The notes beneath the pieces are model-generated. The model saw nothing but the letters and a program-made list of their open reading frames with translations. It ran no database searches and was not told the origin of the DNA. Below are positions 1 to 62,245 of a stretch of DNA of 64,000 nt, piece after piece (position 1 is the stretch's first letter; each line of letters begins with the position of its first letter). Origin of the DNA: Taudactylus pleione (lineage: Eukaryota; Chordata; Amphibia; Anura; Myobatrachidae); NCBI GenBank assembly GCA_031769625.1, contig JAUIMM010000188.1, positions 6,327,001 through 6,391,000 on the forward strand, written 5' to 3'. The position numbers and the translations under genes are program-made.

Positions 1-253
1 AACGTCTGGCTTCTCCCCGGGAATTTACCCAGCTGCCGCTGTCAGTACAGTATCCACACAGAATTCTCCTGTCACCTGCAGCGGCGATGAGCTGGGAGAG
101 TCTGGGAGCTCCAGGAGGCTTCCTGCAAGACACCAGGGACAATGCACTTCTTGGCATATTTGCAGGATAAATTCCGAATAAAATAGGATGGAGGCTTCGA
201 GATCCTGTGAATTGTTTCTGATGAGCCTGAGCCAACAAAGACCTACAGGATTG

Positions 254-259
<6 letters not shown>

Positions 260-289
<30 letters not shown>
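260..289 (+). repeat. Poly(A) run
   Basis: About 30 A residues following TTGCTTTTT; could be the tail of an old retroelement, but no recognisable element precedes it. Confidence 0.8.
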
Positions 290-291
<2 letters not shown>

Positions 292-628
292 ATAATTAAC
301 AGACCATTTCTTTAGGACGGAGGAAACATATTCTGTTTTGGCAAAAACTATTGTTTAGAGAAATATGTTGCTGTAATCGTATCTCGTGAGCGGCTATTTG
401 TCATTCTAATCAACGTCTTGTGTTTCACAACACTGGAGCGCGGAGAATTAATTGCAGTTAGGTTTATATTGCCAAGCATGTCACTGACGGACCACAGACT
501 ACAAGCTGCAGCGCTGCTAACTATCCAGGATGGGAACCAATTACAGTTTATTTTCACTTAAAATGGGCTTCCAAATATCTTTAAAGACAAAGTTCATATA
601 CCTCCAAACAATCAAAACTTCAAAATTA

Positions 629-790
629 GGGGCAGCATGGTGGCGCGATGGTTTAGCCTTCCTACAAAGGAACTATCTGTGTGGAGTTTGTATGTCCCTC
701 CCATGTTTGCGTGGATTTCCTCTGGATGCTCCAGTTTCCTCCCACAATCCACAAACATACTGATAGGTTAATTGGCTTCTAACAAAGATA
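629..790 (+). mobile_element. SINE/LINE-derived fragment with CTCCCACAATCCAC motif
   Basis: GGGGCAGCATGGTGGCGCGA followed by ACTATCTGTGTGGAGTTTGT, TTTGCGTGGATTTCC and GTTTCCTCCCACAATCCA with AACATACTGATAGGTTAATT is a repeat common in frogs and fish. 3' part missing. Confidence 0.75.
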
Positions 791-1302
791 TGACTGTTGT
801 AAAATGGTCTTCTTAGTTGCGTCAATTCCTCCTTATTGCATCCTTGGTAGTGTTGTTCTTGAGGGCTATAGGTCATACGTCCAAACTGCAACAGTTTTTC
901 TTTTTTCTTTTTTATATATCTGTTCTTATAATAATGTTGTAATGGTTGTGTCTGTACATAGAAATGTTTTTTGGAGAAATGTGCTCCTTGGGACTGTGTA
1001 TGAACTATGGATACAATTTGTTTTTTTTCTCTGAATTTTTGTTTGTCTGTTCATTCTGGCATCATGCAAAAACTATGGGATGAATTTGGATTGTGTTTTC
1101 CAATATTGTATAGCTTAGTCACCTAAAGAGAAACTGAGGTATGTATTAACTCAATGTGACATCAGGGAGAGGAGCAATAAAGGAAAGCCAAAAATGACTA
1201 AATGTATATAAATATAATTTCTTTGGAACAAATATGCTTTCAGGGACAGTTTATGAAAAATGAAGACACAGGCTCAAAGTCCAAAATGACTAAGTATATA
1301 AA

Positions 1303-1342
1303 TGTGTGTGTAAGTATATATATATACACACACACACACACA

Positions 1343-1387
<45 letters not shown>

Positions 1388-1412
1388 ATATATATATATA
1401 TGTGTGTGTGTG

Positions 1413-1456
<44 letters not shown>

Positions 1457-1457
1457 G
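1303..1457. repeat. Compound (TG)/(TA)/(CA) microsatellite
   Basis: Alternating purine-pyrimidine blocks of TG, TA and CA for about 150 bp. Open frames of His/Tyr/Ile or Val/Cys over it are artefacts. Confidence 0.95.
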
Positions 1458-1825
1458 CACACCCCGAACACAGACATGTATATTACAGCAATGGATACAA
1501 CAAACACAAATTTGTATGCATATATCTCAAGATCTATTTCGCACAAGAATCCAACTATAAACTATAAAGCACTCATCAGGCAGCTTATCTTGACTAATGA
1601 AGTATACATGTCAATCTAGTAGATGGTGCACCAAGACCAATACTACATATCATAGAGTCGCTGCTCATGTTACTTGCAACCTACCAGTGTTACTGTAGGT
1701 TAAGTGGCTTGCTCACGAGTTAGGAGCCCCAAGCATTTTTTTATGTTAATCCCTGAAGAAAAAATATAAAATGTTGTTTTTCAAAGACATTTTGAGGGGA
1801 AGGGGGAAGGATTAAAAAAATTTTG

Positions 1826-2043
1826 AGCGTCTAAACTAATGGGCGTTTACCGGAGCAATTCAATTGTTTCTCCTATAGACGCCCATTAGTGTTTAACGCA
1901 CCCAGAAGCACCTGGGTTTGGGCGCCCACACTACAGACTTGGCACAGCCTCAGGAGGCTGCGAGAGAAAATGTGTCTGCCGCAGCAAATGAGCGACTGAT
2001 TAGAGCAACAATTGAATTGCTCCGATAGACGCCCATTACTTAA
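1826..2043. repeat. MITE-like inverted fragments, AATGGGCGT/ACGCCCATT
   Basis: ACTAATGGGCGTTTACCGGA and AGACGCCCATTAGT are inverted (1835-1891); CCGATAGACGCCCATTA near 2020-2038 is a third arm. GAGCAATTCAATTG and CAATTGAATTGCTC also pair. Confidence 0.65.
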
Positions 2044-2203
2044 GATGCACAAAATTACTATTGAATTCCCCCCTTTGTGATCAATGTCTACAATATAAAA
2101 TATACATCACAATATTAGATGCCACTACTGTCTTTGTAAAATTAGTTCTGCTGCGCAATAACAGACATCCATGCGAGCAAAGCTGCGGGCAAATGCTAAT
2201 ATG

Positions 2204-2205
2204 TA

Positions 2206-2263
<58 letters not shown>

Positions 2264-2272
2264 TATATAATA
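2204..2272. repeat. (TG)n(TA)n microsatellite
   Basis: TG repeats 2204-2222 followed by TA repeats, abutting the target duplication of the MITE at 2278. Confidence 0.95.
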
Positions 2273-2277
2273 TAGAA

Positions 2278-2481
2278 CAGTGGTTCTCAAACTCTGTTCT
2301 CAGGACGCCACACAGGTCACGTTTCCCAGGTCATCCAGCAGGTGCACAGGTGTATTCATTACTCACTGACACATTTTAAAAGATCCACAGGTGGAGATAA
2401 TTATTTGACTTGTGATTCTGTGGTGAGACCTGGAAAACATGCACTGTGTGGGGTCCTGAGGACCGAGTTTGAGAACCTGTG
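2278..2481. mobile_element. hAT-type MITE with perfect 8-bp target duplication
   Basis: Termini CAGTGGTTCTCAAACTC and GAGTTTGAGAACCTGTG; ATATAGAA on both sides (2270-2277, 2482-2489). 204 bp. Inner GGACGCCACACAGG and TGTGTGGGGTCCTGAGGAC-type arms also pair. Confidence 0.93.
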
Positions 2482-3929
2482 ATATAGAACAAATCCGGCG
2501 GCACTCACGGAGATAATAAAGCAGGGTCACACGTACCTCTCAGTCGTTCAACAGTTTCGGTTTTATTAAAAAAACCTTCGTCAGGAACATAAAATTAGAA
2601 TTTTTCAACATATTCGGTACAATAAATTGTATAAGCAATCAAATTAGTGCGTACAACAATATATAAAAAGCAATATTGCAGAAATCACGTAATAAATCAA
2701 TAACACATAATATAACCACACATAATAAAAGGCTCATACAAATCATATAATACACTTAGAAATTATATTGAAATATTTATGAAAAAGAAGAGAGAGGGAA
2801 AGAAAAATGAGAAAAAAAGAGAAAGAAAAAAGAGAGACCTCGTCTGCAGCCCAAAACATGAACCATTGGTGTCGCCAAATTGGATAGGAGGATCAGAAAA
2901 ACACTCTAATTATCTACCATAACGTAGAACAGAAGCAATTATGAATTTCTTGTTTGATTGAGATGTGCAAAGTATCTATAAAAGATTCCCGTATAGAGAG
3001 AAACTTCTCTAGTCATCGTCCTTTGTGTAGAGATGCCCTAAGTCCGTATTAGTAAGAAAAGATTCCTCAATCATATAGTACATAAGTTGAAGTGTGAGAG
3101 CCAGTCGTTAATGTGTCTGTAAATGGCCGCATACAGTAATTATATAGTGCCATGTTTGGGAAGTTAATTCCCCCCTACAGTTTATTAAACTGCAGCAATT
3201 GCTAACTAAGTCGAGGTTTCTTCCTCTTCCAAATAAACTGTCTCAATTTCAACGTGCATGTCTCGAATTTCAGGGGTCTGTCCCGTCATCCCGCCATTAG
3301 ACCGTTCCTCCCAACTTACAGGAGGTTTGATAGATTTCCATTAAAATAAAAAAGACAAATCTTGTTTTTATGCAAAATGTTTGGGGCATGGCCATGCCAA
3401 CTAATCTTCAGCCGCGCCCTCGGTGTGCCGTCTCCACCCCTCCCCCCATCTCCGATCGGGAGTTATGGTATATGGTATACGCTTTGCTTGTTGCCTACAT
3501 CCCACATGTACACGGATGTCAGATTAGGGGGCAGTTGGGGGTACAGTGTGGCTTTCAGCCACATAAATTGATGAGCAGCTGACAATCTGGAATTTTTCAG
3601 TGGAAAACTTCGGCCTAACCCCAGCAATAACCTTGTTACATAAGTACGGCCATATGTTTAAGCGCTAGAAGCCATGAATGAGATGCCTGTGTGAGAATCT
3701 GCTTCAGACCTATAAAATACAGTTTCCTCCACAAGCTGTAAACTATATATTTTGTACGTAGGAGCAGTATTTCAGACACATGTCTCCCATCTCTGTTTCT
3801 AGTGAGATTGGAAGGTTTAAATGCACCTAACTGCAATAGCATGTGATTGTTATGTAGTTTATAGTATGGAGTCACATAGGGGGGGGGGCAATTTATTTTT
3901 GGCGTGATGCTGAATAGCCTCAGGAAGGA

Positions 3930-5080
3930 GTTCCCGGGGATATTCAATTGACTGCACTGTTTAGTCCGACTATAGGATTTCTCCTTGTGCCCTCCTGAGG
4001 TGCCAGCAGAAATCCGACTTGAGTGGCGGCCGCGATGCTGTTTTCCGGCTACCAGCCTCGCGGCCAACACTTTGGACGGAGAATGCCGGTTAGCGCGACT
4101 AAAACACCCAGTTTAAGGCCCGGTAACCGGCATTCTCTCACGTATTCAATTAGCGGCGAAAACTGACGTTTTTCCGCCATAGGGGAAAACGGCCGTTTTT
4201 CGTAAAAAAAAAGGCGATATTTTCGACAAAAAACTGGTGAAAACGCAATTGGCAAAAAAAAAAAAAAACTGGAGAAAACTTTTCTCCATTCCAGACCAGG
4301 TGGAAAAAAAACGCAAAATCCCTAATTACTGGCTAAAAATGTGGGGATTTCTTTCAGAACCCTTTGGACACCCCCTCTAATGATAAAAGACCCCCCCCCC
4401 AAAAAAAAAAAATGTGAAAGTTCCGCATTTTGGCGAAAAACGAGCACGCAAATTTTGGGTAAAAAAAAAACAAAAACTGTTGAAAATGGTTTTAATGTAT
4501 TGGGTCTGATTTTTCGGGGGGCGGAATGGATGTGTGAAGTATTTTAAATATTGCATGTGGTCGCAGCAGGCGGTTTTTAATGGTTTTTAAAATTGCATTT
4601 GTACGATGCGAAAATATAATTGCACCCATTTTAACGTACCCCCAATTTACATGGAACAGTAATTTCCAGGAAAAAAATAGTTTCCTATCCTTTTCAACGG
4701 TTTATATTTTTTTCACCCAAAATTGCGCGGTCATTTTTCACCAAAGTGCGCAATTTACAAATTTTTTTGGGGGTAATTTATCATTAGGGGGGATGTCCAA
4801 AGGGTTCTGAAAGAAATCCCCATATTTTTAGCCAAAAATAGGGATTTGGAATATTCTTTCGCCTGGTCTGGGATGGAGAAAACTTATCTCCAGTTTTTTT
4901 TCGCCAACTGCGTTTTTGCCTGTTTTTTGGGTGAAAATATCGCCGTTTTTGGCAAAAAACGTTTTCGCTTATGGTAATGCCGGTAATTGAATACGGCTTT
5001 TAAGTGGTTCTGGTCGGAGTTAATGCGTCAGTTGATCTCCTTCCCGGGGCTATTCAACATTGCTCTGAATTGAATCGCCC
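3930..5080. mobile_element. Large AT-rich foldback with about 200-300-bp arms
   Basis: The left arm (about 4101-4390) runs CGTATTCAATTAGCGGCGAA, GGAGAAAACTTTTCTCC, TGGGGATTTCTTTCAGAACC and CTTTGGACACCCCC; the right arm (about 4765-4985) gives the inverse (GGGGATGTCCAAAGGGTTCT, GAAAGAAATCCCCA, TAATTGAATACGGC). Outer CCCGGGGATATTCAATTG and CCCGGGGCTATTCAA suggest a surrounding element. Relatives at 26260-26980 and, in style, 51499-52347. Confidence 0.82.
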
Positions 5081-5329
5081 CCATAGTACAATAATGTAGG
5101 GGATATATGTGATATGCACCGTCTACTATAGTTCTTGTGGAAAGTCACCATGGAGTTCTGCCCCCATATAAAGGAACCTCTTCATTATACAGGTCACTGA
5201 TATCTGCTTATTTACAGTGCAGGGAGCGTCATTACCTTCAGTGCGCACATTTCCCCAATGCGCAATGAAGTGGGAACCCCAGAACACACCAATGATCTCA
5301 GAACTTATGTATTCATTCAGATGTGTCCA

Positions 5330-5830
5330 CATACATCTATCCTCCGTGCGCTACAGGTTGCGTTACACTTAACACCTGAGCGTCGTGTTACTCGGTAACG
5401 CTGGGCGGCTTTTCGTGCAACTTTGTCTTTTCAAATGTATTTTATTTGCACAGTAATGGGTATAGGGCGCACAAGTAGCTCTGTTGACTAAAATGATATG
5501 CGGCACACCCATATTCTGTGTGCGACTGCGGATGTATCTGCATGCAAAATGCTACGTTACAGCGTCAGCGACACTGTAACATAGCGTTTCACATGCAGAT
5601 ACACCCGCAATCGCCTCGTTACAGGCTGGGTGTCCTCCTTAGTCATGATCGTAGGTGCGTCTGAAACGCTCGTGACTCGGCATCGCTTTGCGAAAAACTC
5701 ACAAGATTCCCTCCGCAGACAGACTTCCATCATCTCTGCATCAGGCCCCGGATGTTTATGTTGATCTAAGGAACCGTACACTTTCTTTTCCTTGGCACTA
5801 ATATGCAGTATGTGTCGTCGGCGGCTGGTA
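5330..5830. mobile_element. GCTACGTTAC foldback MITE, copy 1
   Basis: Central hairpin GCTACGTTACAG...CTGTAACATAGC (5551-5585) with outer arms TGCGACTGCGGATGTATCTG and CAGATACACCCGCAATCGC. TTTTCGTGCAACTTTG and GCACACCCATATTCTGTGTG match the copy at 34110-34890. This copy has the 37-bp segment only once. Confidence 0.8.
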
Positions 5831-6189
5831 AAGTGTTATCGTGCCTTAGACTGGGAGAGAATTGGGAAAAACATCAGCGTCATGAATGGAATCTTGGAGA
5901 AACTCATGGAAAGTTTTTATAGCAAAAGATTTCTGGCACGGGGGATCCCTATAATATCTGATCTAAAATGACTAGAATAAAATGCAGAACAGGAATGACA
6001 CCTCATCTGCCTAATATATTCATATTGTGTATAAACCGTATCCATCAATATTAAAGTGAAAAAAAAAAAACACTGAGGGAATGATCACAATTATTTTCAA
6101 ACTCGTCCTCAAAGAGATCTGTGCGTAAATGGGATAATTGGGTTTCGTAAGGCCTCTCAGATTGGGTACTGCTGAGCGGTATACACTGA

Positions 6190-6673
6190 GGGCCTGATTT
6201 AGCAAGCAACGCAAAGGAGAGAACGCACGCACCCGGCCGCTGCGAGAATATGCTAATCAATGCACACGCACGGAGACAGCAGAACAAGATGCAGATGCCC
6301 AGCCCTATATTAAGTCGCCCATCTCCCTTTACTCAAAGCCTGATGAGTACACAAGATAGCGTAAACATCGGTAACATCAAGAGGCATCGACCACATTTGC
6401 ATAATAGTGGTTGACCAGACCTCGCGCAGGATCTTGGCAACTTCCTGTGTGCACGGAGTCTCATCACTGCGTCTGTCGCCGCACTGGCTTAATTATGGAT
6501 GCCCCTAAAAGGGTGTCCCAACGCACAAACACTTCCTGTCAGTCAATATCGGAAGGGGTCTTACCCGACCGCACTAGCTAGTTTGCGCACGTGCAGTGTG
6601 ATGCATGCGCAGTACAAAAACATCGGCCAAGTGCGTGCGTTCTCTCCTTTGCGTTGCTTGCTGAATCAGGCCC
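6190..6673. mobile_element. CTGATTC-terminal foldback MITE with 43-bp terminal repeats
   Basis: Left GGGCCTGATTTAGCAAGCAA with CGCAAAGGAGAGAACGCAC and right GTGCGTGCGTTCTCTCCTTT with GCGTTGCTTGCTGAATCAG and GCCC form a near-perfect inverted repeat. TGA flanks both ends (6187-6189, 6674-6676). 484 bp, no coding sequence. Confidence 0.88.
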
Positions 6674-7059
6674 TGAGAGAGACGGAAACTGCTGCTGACA
6701 GTGTAGTTGGATGATTCAAGTCAGTGACTTGGAACGTGTGAACTAGCTGAATGGACAGATGGCAGCGCGCAGCCTCCTTTTAAACTTATCAATGTGGTTT
6801 TATTTTAGTTCTACTTTCACTTGCAATACTGAGAGACTTATATTAACAGTACTGTATTGCACTGTATGGTAGTATATTGTGTGAGGGCAACGCCAAAACG
6901 TTTTAACATGTTCGGGCTTATTTATCAATGTTACAAAAGTCATCGCCTTTGATTGCTTTGGCAGCATGCCGCCACAATACTTTACACCTATTTACAATAC
7001 CTGAAACCTCTAAACATCAACAACAATTTCTATGACGAAAGTTCATTGTTCACCTAGAA

Positions 7060-7318
7060 CAGGGATGGGGAACCTCAGGCCTGGGGGGCCTTATAACTTA
7101 TAAGGCCCTGGTCCTCTGAGTTTCTTTCTACTAGCCTCATCTGGCTCCCTGCAGTAGTACCACCTGGAGCATCCTTAGGAAGCTACGGGCATTGCTATAA
7201 TGACCGGCGATTGTGACCCCGCCTCATGTGATGTCACAGAGGGGGCATGGCCTGCACCGAGCCTGCAAATAATGTTATATATATCAAAATGGCCCTCGGC
7301 AGAAAAAAGGTTCCCCTG
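7060..7318. mobile_element. hAT-type MITE, GGGGAACCTC family, perfect 8-bp duplication
   Basis: Termini CAGGGATGGGGAACCTC and AAAAGGTTCCCCTG; ACCTAGAA on both sides (7052-7059, 7319-7326). 259 bp. The reverse copy is at 40893-41229. Confidence 0.93.
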
Positions 7319-7365
7319 ACCTAGAACATCCTGTTATTTCAGAGTATCTTCTTCTGGTGCCTAAT

Positions 7366-7712
7366 ACCCCTTTCAGACAGAAAAACAAATTACCGGGTTA
7401 AACATTTCAACCCAGTAATTTGCTGATCAACACGGGTCCTTTTTCTGTCTCAGAGGGTCAACACAGGTCGAAAATCTCGGGACTTCGACCCAGGAATTTA
7501 CCAGGGTCGGAGACCCGGGAATTTCGAACCAGGTTGACCCTTTCAGACAGAAGAAACAACCATGTTGATCAGCAAATTACCGGGTGGAAATGTTTGACCC
7601 GGTAATTTGCTCTTCTGTCTGTAGGGGGGTACCGGCAGGGACTGACAAAACAACCCGGCACGCAAATGTCAGGCAAAAGCCAGGAATTCGGCTTTTTTTC
7701 CTGTCTGAAAGT
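7366..7712. mobile_element. Foldback element, CCCTTTCAGACAG family
   Basis: CCCCTTTCAGACAGAAAAAC at the left and TTTTTTCCTGTCTGAAAGTG at the right are inverted. Inside are repeated AAATTACCGGGT, TTTGACCCGGTAATTTGC and CAGACAGAAGAAACAACC blocks in both directions. Non-coding. Confidence 0.75.
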
Positions 7713-7866
7713 GATATTCGTATTCTGTTTTGGGTATTCCACAATATAAATGTGGAATCTTATGTTTATTGTTGTATATAATTATTTTACTTAACTGGGC
7801 CGCAGCTTCCGATCTCTGTACCAGCTCTGACGGCAGTTAAACATTTTTTTTTCCTCTTATTTTAAG

Positions 7867-57463
<49,597 letters not shown>

Positions 57464-57843
57464 GTGAGCTGCACGTATTTGTTACTCGTACCAAGTTCCA
57501 CAGTCAACTGTGCCTTAGAAATCATTTTCCAAAGCTTCAGCCATGAGTTCCAAAGGTTACATTAATCTGCAGACTGGAAAAATAATATTTTTGTTTACCA
57601 AGTTGTTAAACTTTATATTTTAATTTGCAACTGTGTTTGTGCCTGATACCATCTGTAGCTTGTTGTTTAAGAAAACAGGGTTATGTCGCTGTGACAGCCT
57701 GCACTTTCCCCTTGTTATAACCACTAGGAACCATGTAGCTACCTAATGTGTTTTTCTGCGCTACAGGCTCATTTGCAAACCAGCTAAATACATCCCTGCG
57801 CAGCTTCTTATCGGTGCAAGTGCGACTGTTTGTCCATCTTAAT

Positions 57844-58090
57844 CAGGGATGTGCAGGCTTGGATAAGTTCGGATTTTCCCGCCAAATTCAGATTATTATT
57901 TTTTCTTTCCCGCCAAAAATCGGGTCTCAGAAAGAGGCAAAACGTCATCTTTCATGGACAAACCTCCTCATTCCTGGACAAAAGTCCATAAAAGATGATC
58001 TTTGTCCATGAAAGATTGTTGGCGGGAAAAATCCGGGCAAAATCTGAATTTGGCGGGAAAATCCGAGCTAAACCGAGCCTGCACATCCCT
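57844..58090. mobile_element. Foldback MITE with GGCGGGAAAA arms
   Basis: AGGGATGTGCAGGCTTGGAT and its partner GAGCCTGCACATCCCT are inverted; inner arms CGGATTTTCCCGCCAAATTC and GAATTTGGCGGGAAAATCCG also pair. AATC flanks both ends. The TTTCCCGCC words are E2F-like; probably coincidental. Confidence 0.85.
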
Positions 58091-58759
58091 AATCTTAATG
58101 TGCGCACTCGCATCCCCCTGTCCTTAGCAGTGCTCGTTTAATGCCAGTGTGTGCCCAGCTTTAAGGATTTGCAGATCCATCGGAACATGCATAGAGGGAT
58201 GAATGAACATTTTGTTAAAGTCTGAAATACTAACACTTCAGCGGCCACAGCTTTAGTTTTCAAATTTTCATTTTTTTTTACCTCTGAAATAGTTCCCGGT
58301 TTACTCGATTTATATCTGTGATTAGGAACAAGTGGACTTTCTTTGTTATGTGAAAGTTTTGTGCGTTTAAATGTTTTTGTTATCTTGGTCAAAGTGAGCC
58401 TAGAAATTTTGACCTTTTGTAATTGCAAGTTGCAAAACGCGTCTCATTCAAAGTATTGTCCCTAAGACATGTAAGACACACGGGATGTCACCTACAAGTG
58501 TCAGCTACAGTGCCAGAACCGACTTACTTATACTTCAACTGTCTTACGCTTCCAAGCCGCACATATGGGGTTCTCTCTGTACTCTTTTTTTTGTCAGTCC
58601 CTGCTCCCTTGTCTCATCTGTAAATATTTTGGGCTATTATTTCATTTTATTTGAGAAACGCATCATTTATAAAGTGTGTGGTAATAAACGTTACTGAAAC
58701 CAAGAGAGGAATTTTGTAAGCGGTCATGTAACAGGCGCACTCTGGCCTGTGTTCCTAAT

Positions 58760-58830
58760 TATAAAGCGCTGTGGAGAATACTGAATAAACACATGTTAAA
58801 AAATGTTAATAATAAAAAGTGTAAAGAAAA
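58760..58830 (+). repeat. LINE/SINE-like 3' tail fragment
   Basis: TTATAAAGCGCTGTGGAGAA followed by ACTGAATAAACACATG and AATAATAAAA resembles the 3' end at 47050-47105. Confidence 0.55.
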
Positions 58831-59840
58831 AAAAAAAAAAGAAAGATGGTGGATGATCAGTTCCAGTGCATCCATTTACTACACAACATGATGCCATTAA
58901 TGTGAAAAACTCAGTGTAGCCCATTTGTTTAATGTGTACCCTTCCGCATGTGGTATCGCTGGAGAAGTCTCGGTTAACATCCCAATTCCTGCAGCTTTTT
59001 GCTGTCTGTGAGCCTCTTACCTGGGTGCAGACACCCTGAGGTGTCAGTCGGAGAGATTCACTGAAACATTTAATAGAGAGCTACAGGAGATTAGCTGCCA
59101 ACCAAGCCCAGGGCAGTCTGGGTGGTAGGTGATGAGTCCAGGTGCTAATTTATTTCGGAACCACCCTGCTAATAGGAAATCTCAAAACCAGACGGTTGGC
59201 ATTCCTAGTGCAGAGATGGCATACAGCCAGGATAGTGTAAGATATTCTTCATAGATAACAATTCTAATCACACCCGCAAGGTGAGGGTGGCAAAGTGAGA
59301 TTTCCCTACAGTGGTTATTGGGGCCTCAAATGTAAATATACGTTTGTGACTCTGTAGAGTGACCTTACACATGCAGGCCTGCCAGGACTTTCCCGTCCCC
59401 CCGTTGTACATTCTAGCCTGCAGAAAATAATATTACATTTGTTATTAAGTGCCTGGAAACGTACCACACAGGAAGCAGACTGTGAAACCAAATACTTGTC
59501 TGCGCTGCTGTACAGTACCCCCTCGCACTAATACAAATATTATTATGCATACTTGTGGTCCAGGGCGTCAGCAGTTTACGTTGTATCCATTTTTTTTCCG
59601 CCTTTAGAGAAAACGTTCTAATGACTTTCTCCAGATTAGATTAAAATAGTTTTGTGTTTTGTCTATTTTTTCCCCCCCCCCCTCATATGTAATATTTAGC
59701 CGTTGAGTTGACACAACGTACTGGAGATGTCTGGGTGATTAAGTATTTCACAATTTATTTGGCAATTTTTTTTATATTTTGAGAAATCTTTTGATCCTGA
59801 CGGAAGCTGCCAAAAGATTTCATAGTTCTGGTATTTGGTG

Positions 59841-60256
59841 CATACTTGCCTACTTTTGAAAAAGCATTTCAGGGAGATTGTGAAAGCAGCAACTATGAGC
59901 GTGCGGGAAAGTGGGCGTGTACTGCTACATCTGAGAGGCGTGTCATAAAATTGATTTACATCCACATGTAAATGAGCCCCAAGTCAGTTAGTAAGATCTA
60001 CTTGTTGATGAAAACACACTGATACGTCTCAGAAAATACATGTAACCACCGGGATCATTGTGTCTTATAACCAATGCAGGGAAATTATACTAATTATCCT
60101 ATTTGAATGTATATATCTCTATTTTTTCTGTTATATAACAGTGTCATAATGGGGGTAAGGTGAAATGAGGGAGATAACTAGACTCTTCAGGGAGACAGGG
60201 AGATTGCGGCTATTTCAGGGAGTCTCCCTGACAATGAGGGAGAGTTGGCAAGTATG
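59841..60256. mobile_element. hAT-type MITE with perfect 8-bp target duplication
   Basis: Termini CATACTTGCCTACTTTT and AGAGTTGGCAAGTATG; flanked by ATTTGGTG on both sides (59833-59840, 60257-60264). 416 bp. The interior has GGGAGATTGTGAAAGC and GGGAGTCTCCCTGAC. Related sequence (GGGAGTCTCCCAGAC, GTAGGCAAGCATG) occurs near 11862-11901. Confidence 0.92.
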
Positions 60257-62245
60257 ATTTGGTGATGTGCTAATAAATAATTGCAGGAAACCTACGAGTG
60301 GTTCAGTGTTGCCTTTGCAGAAAGTGTTCACATTTAAAATGCTGCTGATATTTCTATTTTTGGGTGACGCAGAATATTTCACACCGTAACAGACAGAGAA
60401 TTGTTGGCCGTTGTTTTTTTCTCCGTTAAGCAGACGGAATAGTCTTTGGTCCCTAGAGCACAAAGTGACTTGTCCAAGGTCAAGAAGAATCTGGGATTCA
60501 GAATGTTTTCCATTCATTGGTTTATGAGCCTAGTATAGATATTCATTGATTTATAGTTTTGTTTTTTGTTCTTTAAGATGGCTTTTAACCAAATGAGTCG
60601 ACCTTCAGTTAGGATGGTTTCTGGTGCAATTTTAACACACTTCAATATTTATTTAAGAAGTTTGTACTACTCCAGCTTAGTTAGAAACACTGTCTGTCAT
60701 GAGCTCAGCAAAGCCCACCATTAGCACATTGACGTTCTCATCCAGTTTTGGCAATCAGGAAACACGTCTTCTGAATGGGCAGGACCAGCAGCCGACCCAC
60801 TGAGGAGTAACATTCACCATATACACTTGCCCTATTTCCTCCTCTACTGGCTGTATGTCTGATAGAATTCACAGGCGGGGGTATGAGGAGGTCCCCCCAC
60901 TTATGGGGTGCATGGAGGGGAGTAGTGTAGTTTACCACAAACCCCAAATTTTTACAGCGACGTCCAATAGCTTTAAATAATTTTTGGACTATTTGCAGAA
61001 CTGCACGTTTGTGGCTACTTATAAATACACATACCCGTCTTATTGAGCTAAGATGGTAGAAGAAGCTCTCTTCAGAAATGTTTCTAATAGACAGGACAAA
61101 GGGCCCTCATAGTAATCTAAAGTACCAGTCCTACGTTTTGCCCATCAAATTATTGCAGACTGCTGGAGGGTGGCGCCTCGTGGAAGCTTCACAACCGCTG
61201 CAGGAGGGCGCAGACCAGACCAATCTGCTGCACAGACTTTTGTTTTTCTCTATCACATTACTTCCGGGTTCGGGGCCAGATTTCTAAATGCACATACACA
61301 GCCATGGGCACTGCACGTGTGCAAATGTCCTTTACCGGAGAAGGATCCTTTCGGGTTCTTCTCCGTAAAAAAAAAAATCGCAAAAATATAGGCCACAATG
61401 GCTGACGCCATGTAAAGATGGCATTAACTGTTGGGAGCCAAGCTCAGAAAAGTGAAGCTTGGTGCATCTCACAATTAAGCAGTACCTGTAGTAACCTATG
61501 GCAACAGATTTTCAATTAAAAAAAAAAACCCTCTTTGCATTGAGGATACACTTATATGCAGAAACCGTTTTAAAGAATTTGACAGCAAAATATGCTTAAT
61601 ACATACAGTATGCAGTATGCCCTTCTATCGCATTAATTTACTGCAGAAGTATTTTCTGCATAGAGTATGATTTTTCTTAGTGAGTCAGAGTGACTGGGGC
61701 ATACAGCGTGTGTACAGGCTCCATCCTGTAGGTTGTGTGGTCGGCCTCAGCCAGGACAATCGTACACGAGTGGAGTCAGGAGTAGGGCAGCCAGCTATGG
61801 GTGGACAGAAGCTGTCTGGGTGGAGCGATGTGATACGTTTATGGTTTGGACCAGTAGGATGGCTGTCTGGCAGCGTCTGAAAGGACATATTTGAGGTCCA
61901 TGTGGGAACCTCAGTTTTGCATTTCACAGAATTGGCTACGCTGAGAGCAGTGTGATGACCTGGCGGGGGTTTGTTCTGCCAAACGACTTGCTGAAAATTT
62001 TATGTCATGTCGCCTAGTTAAAGAACCACAAATCCCAAAACATAAGTTGCTTTATATTAAATAGCTGCTAATAACGTTTAAAAACATAGATAAAGTTACT
62101 CATATAATCTAATTGTACAGTTTCCAAGAGTAACTATATTATAATATCTCAGCTTGTCATCTGAGTACTGTGGCTCGTTGGAGGTAGCAGATGACATAAT
62201 AAAGGGTCTTTAAGTAGGGACAATCGACACGTTTACTGTCTAAGA

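Larger units (their letters stand above)
1..7866 (+). other. Upstream intron sequence of PDZD2
   Basis: No exon for PDZ1 or PDZ2 was recognised. 1-180 is GC-richer and has an open frame (2-178) without recognisable similarity. Contents: poly(A) 260-289, a SINE-like fragment 629-790, TG/TA microsatellites, hAT MITEs at 2278 and 7060, and foldbacks at 3930-5080, 5330-5830, 6190-6673 and 7366-7712. 2490-3360 is AT-rich; TTTCGGTTTTATT with CCTTCGTCAGG near 2556-2586 resembles a repeat end but was not classified. Confidence 0.7.

Noticed and set aside
1..178. Possible PDZD2 exon with an open frame from base 2
   Set aside because: The translation (TSGFSPGIYPAAAVS...) shows no similarity to the linker between PDZ2 and PDZ3 that I remember, and no convincing donor follows.
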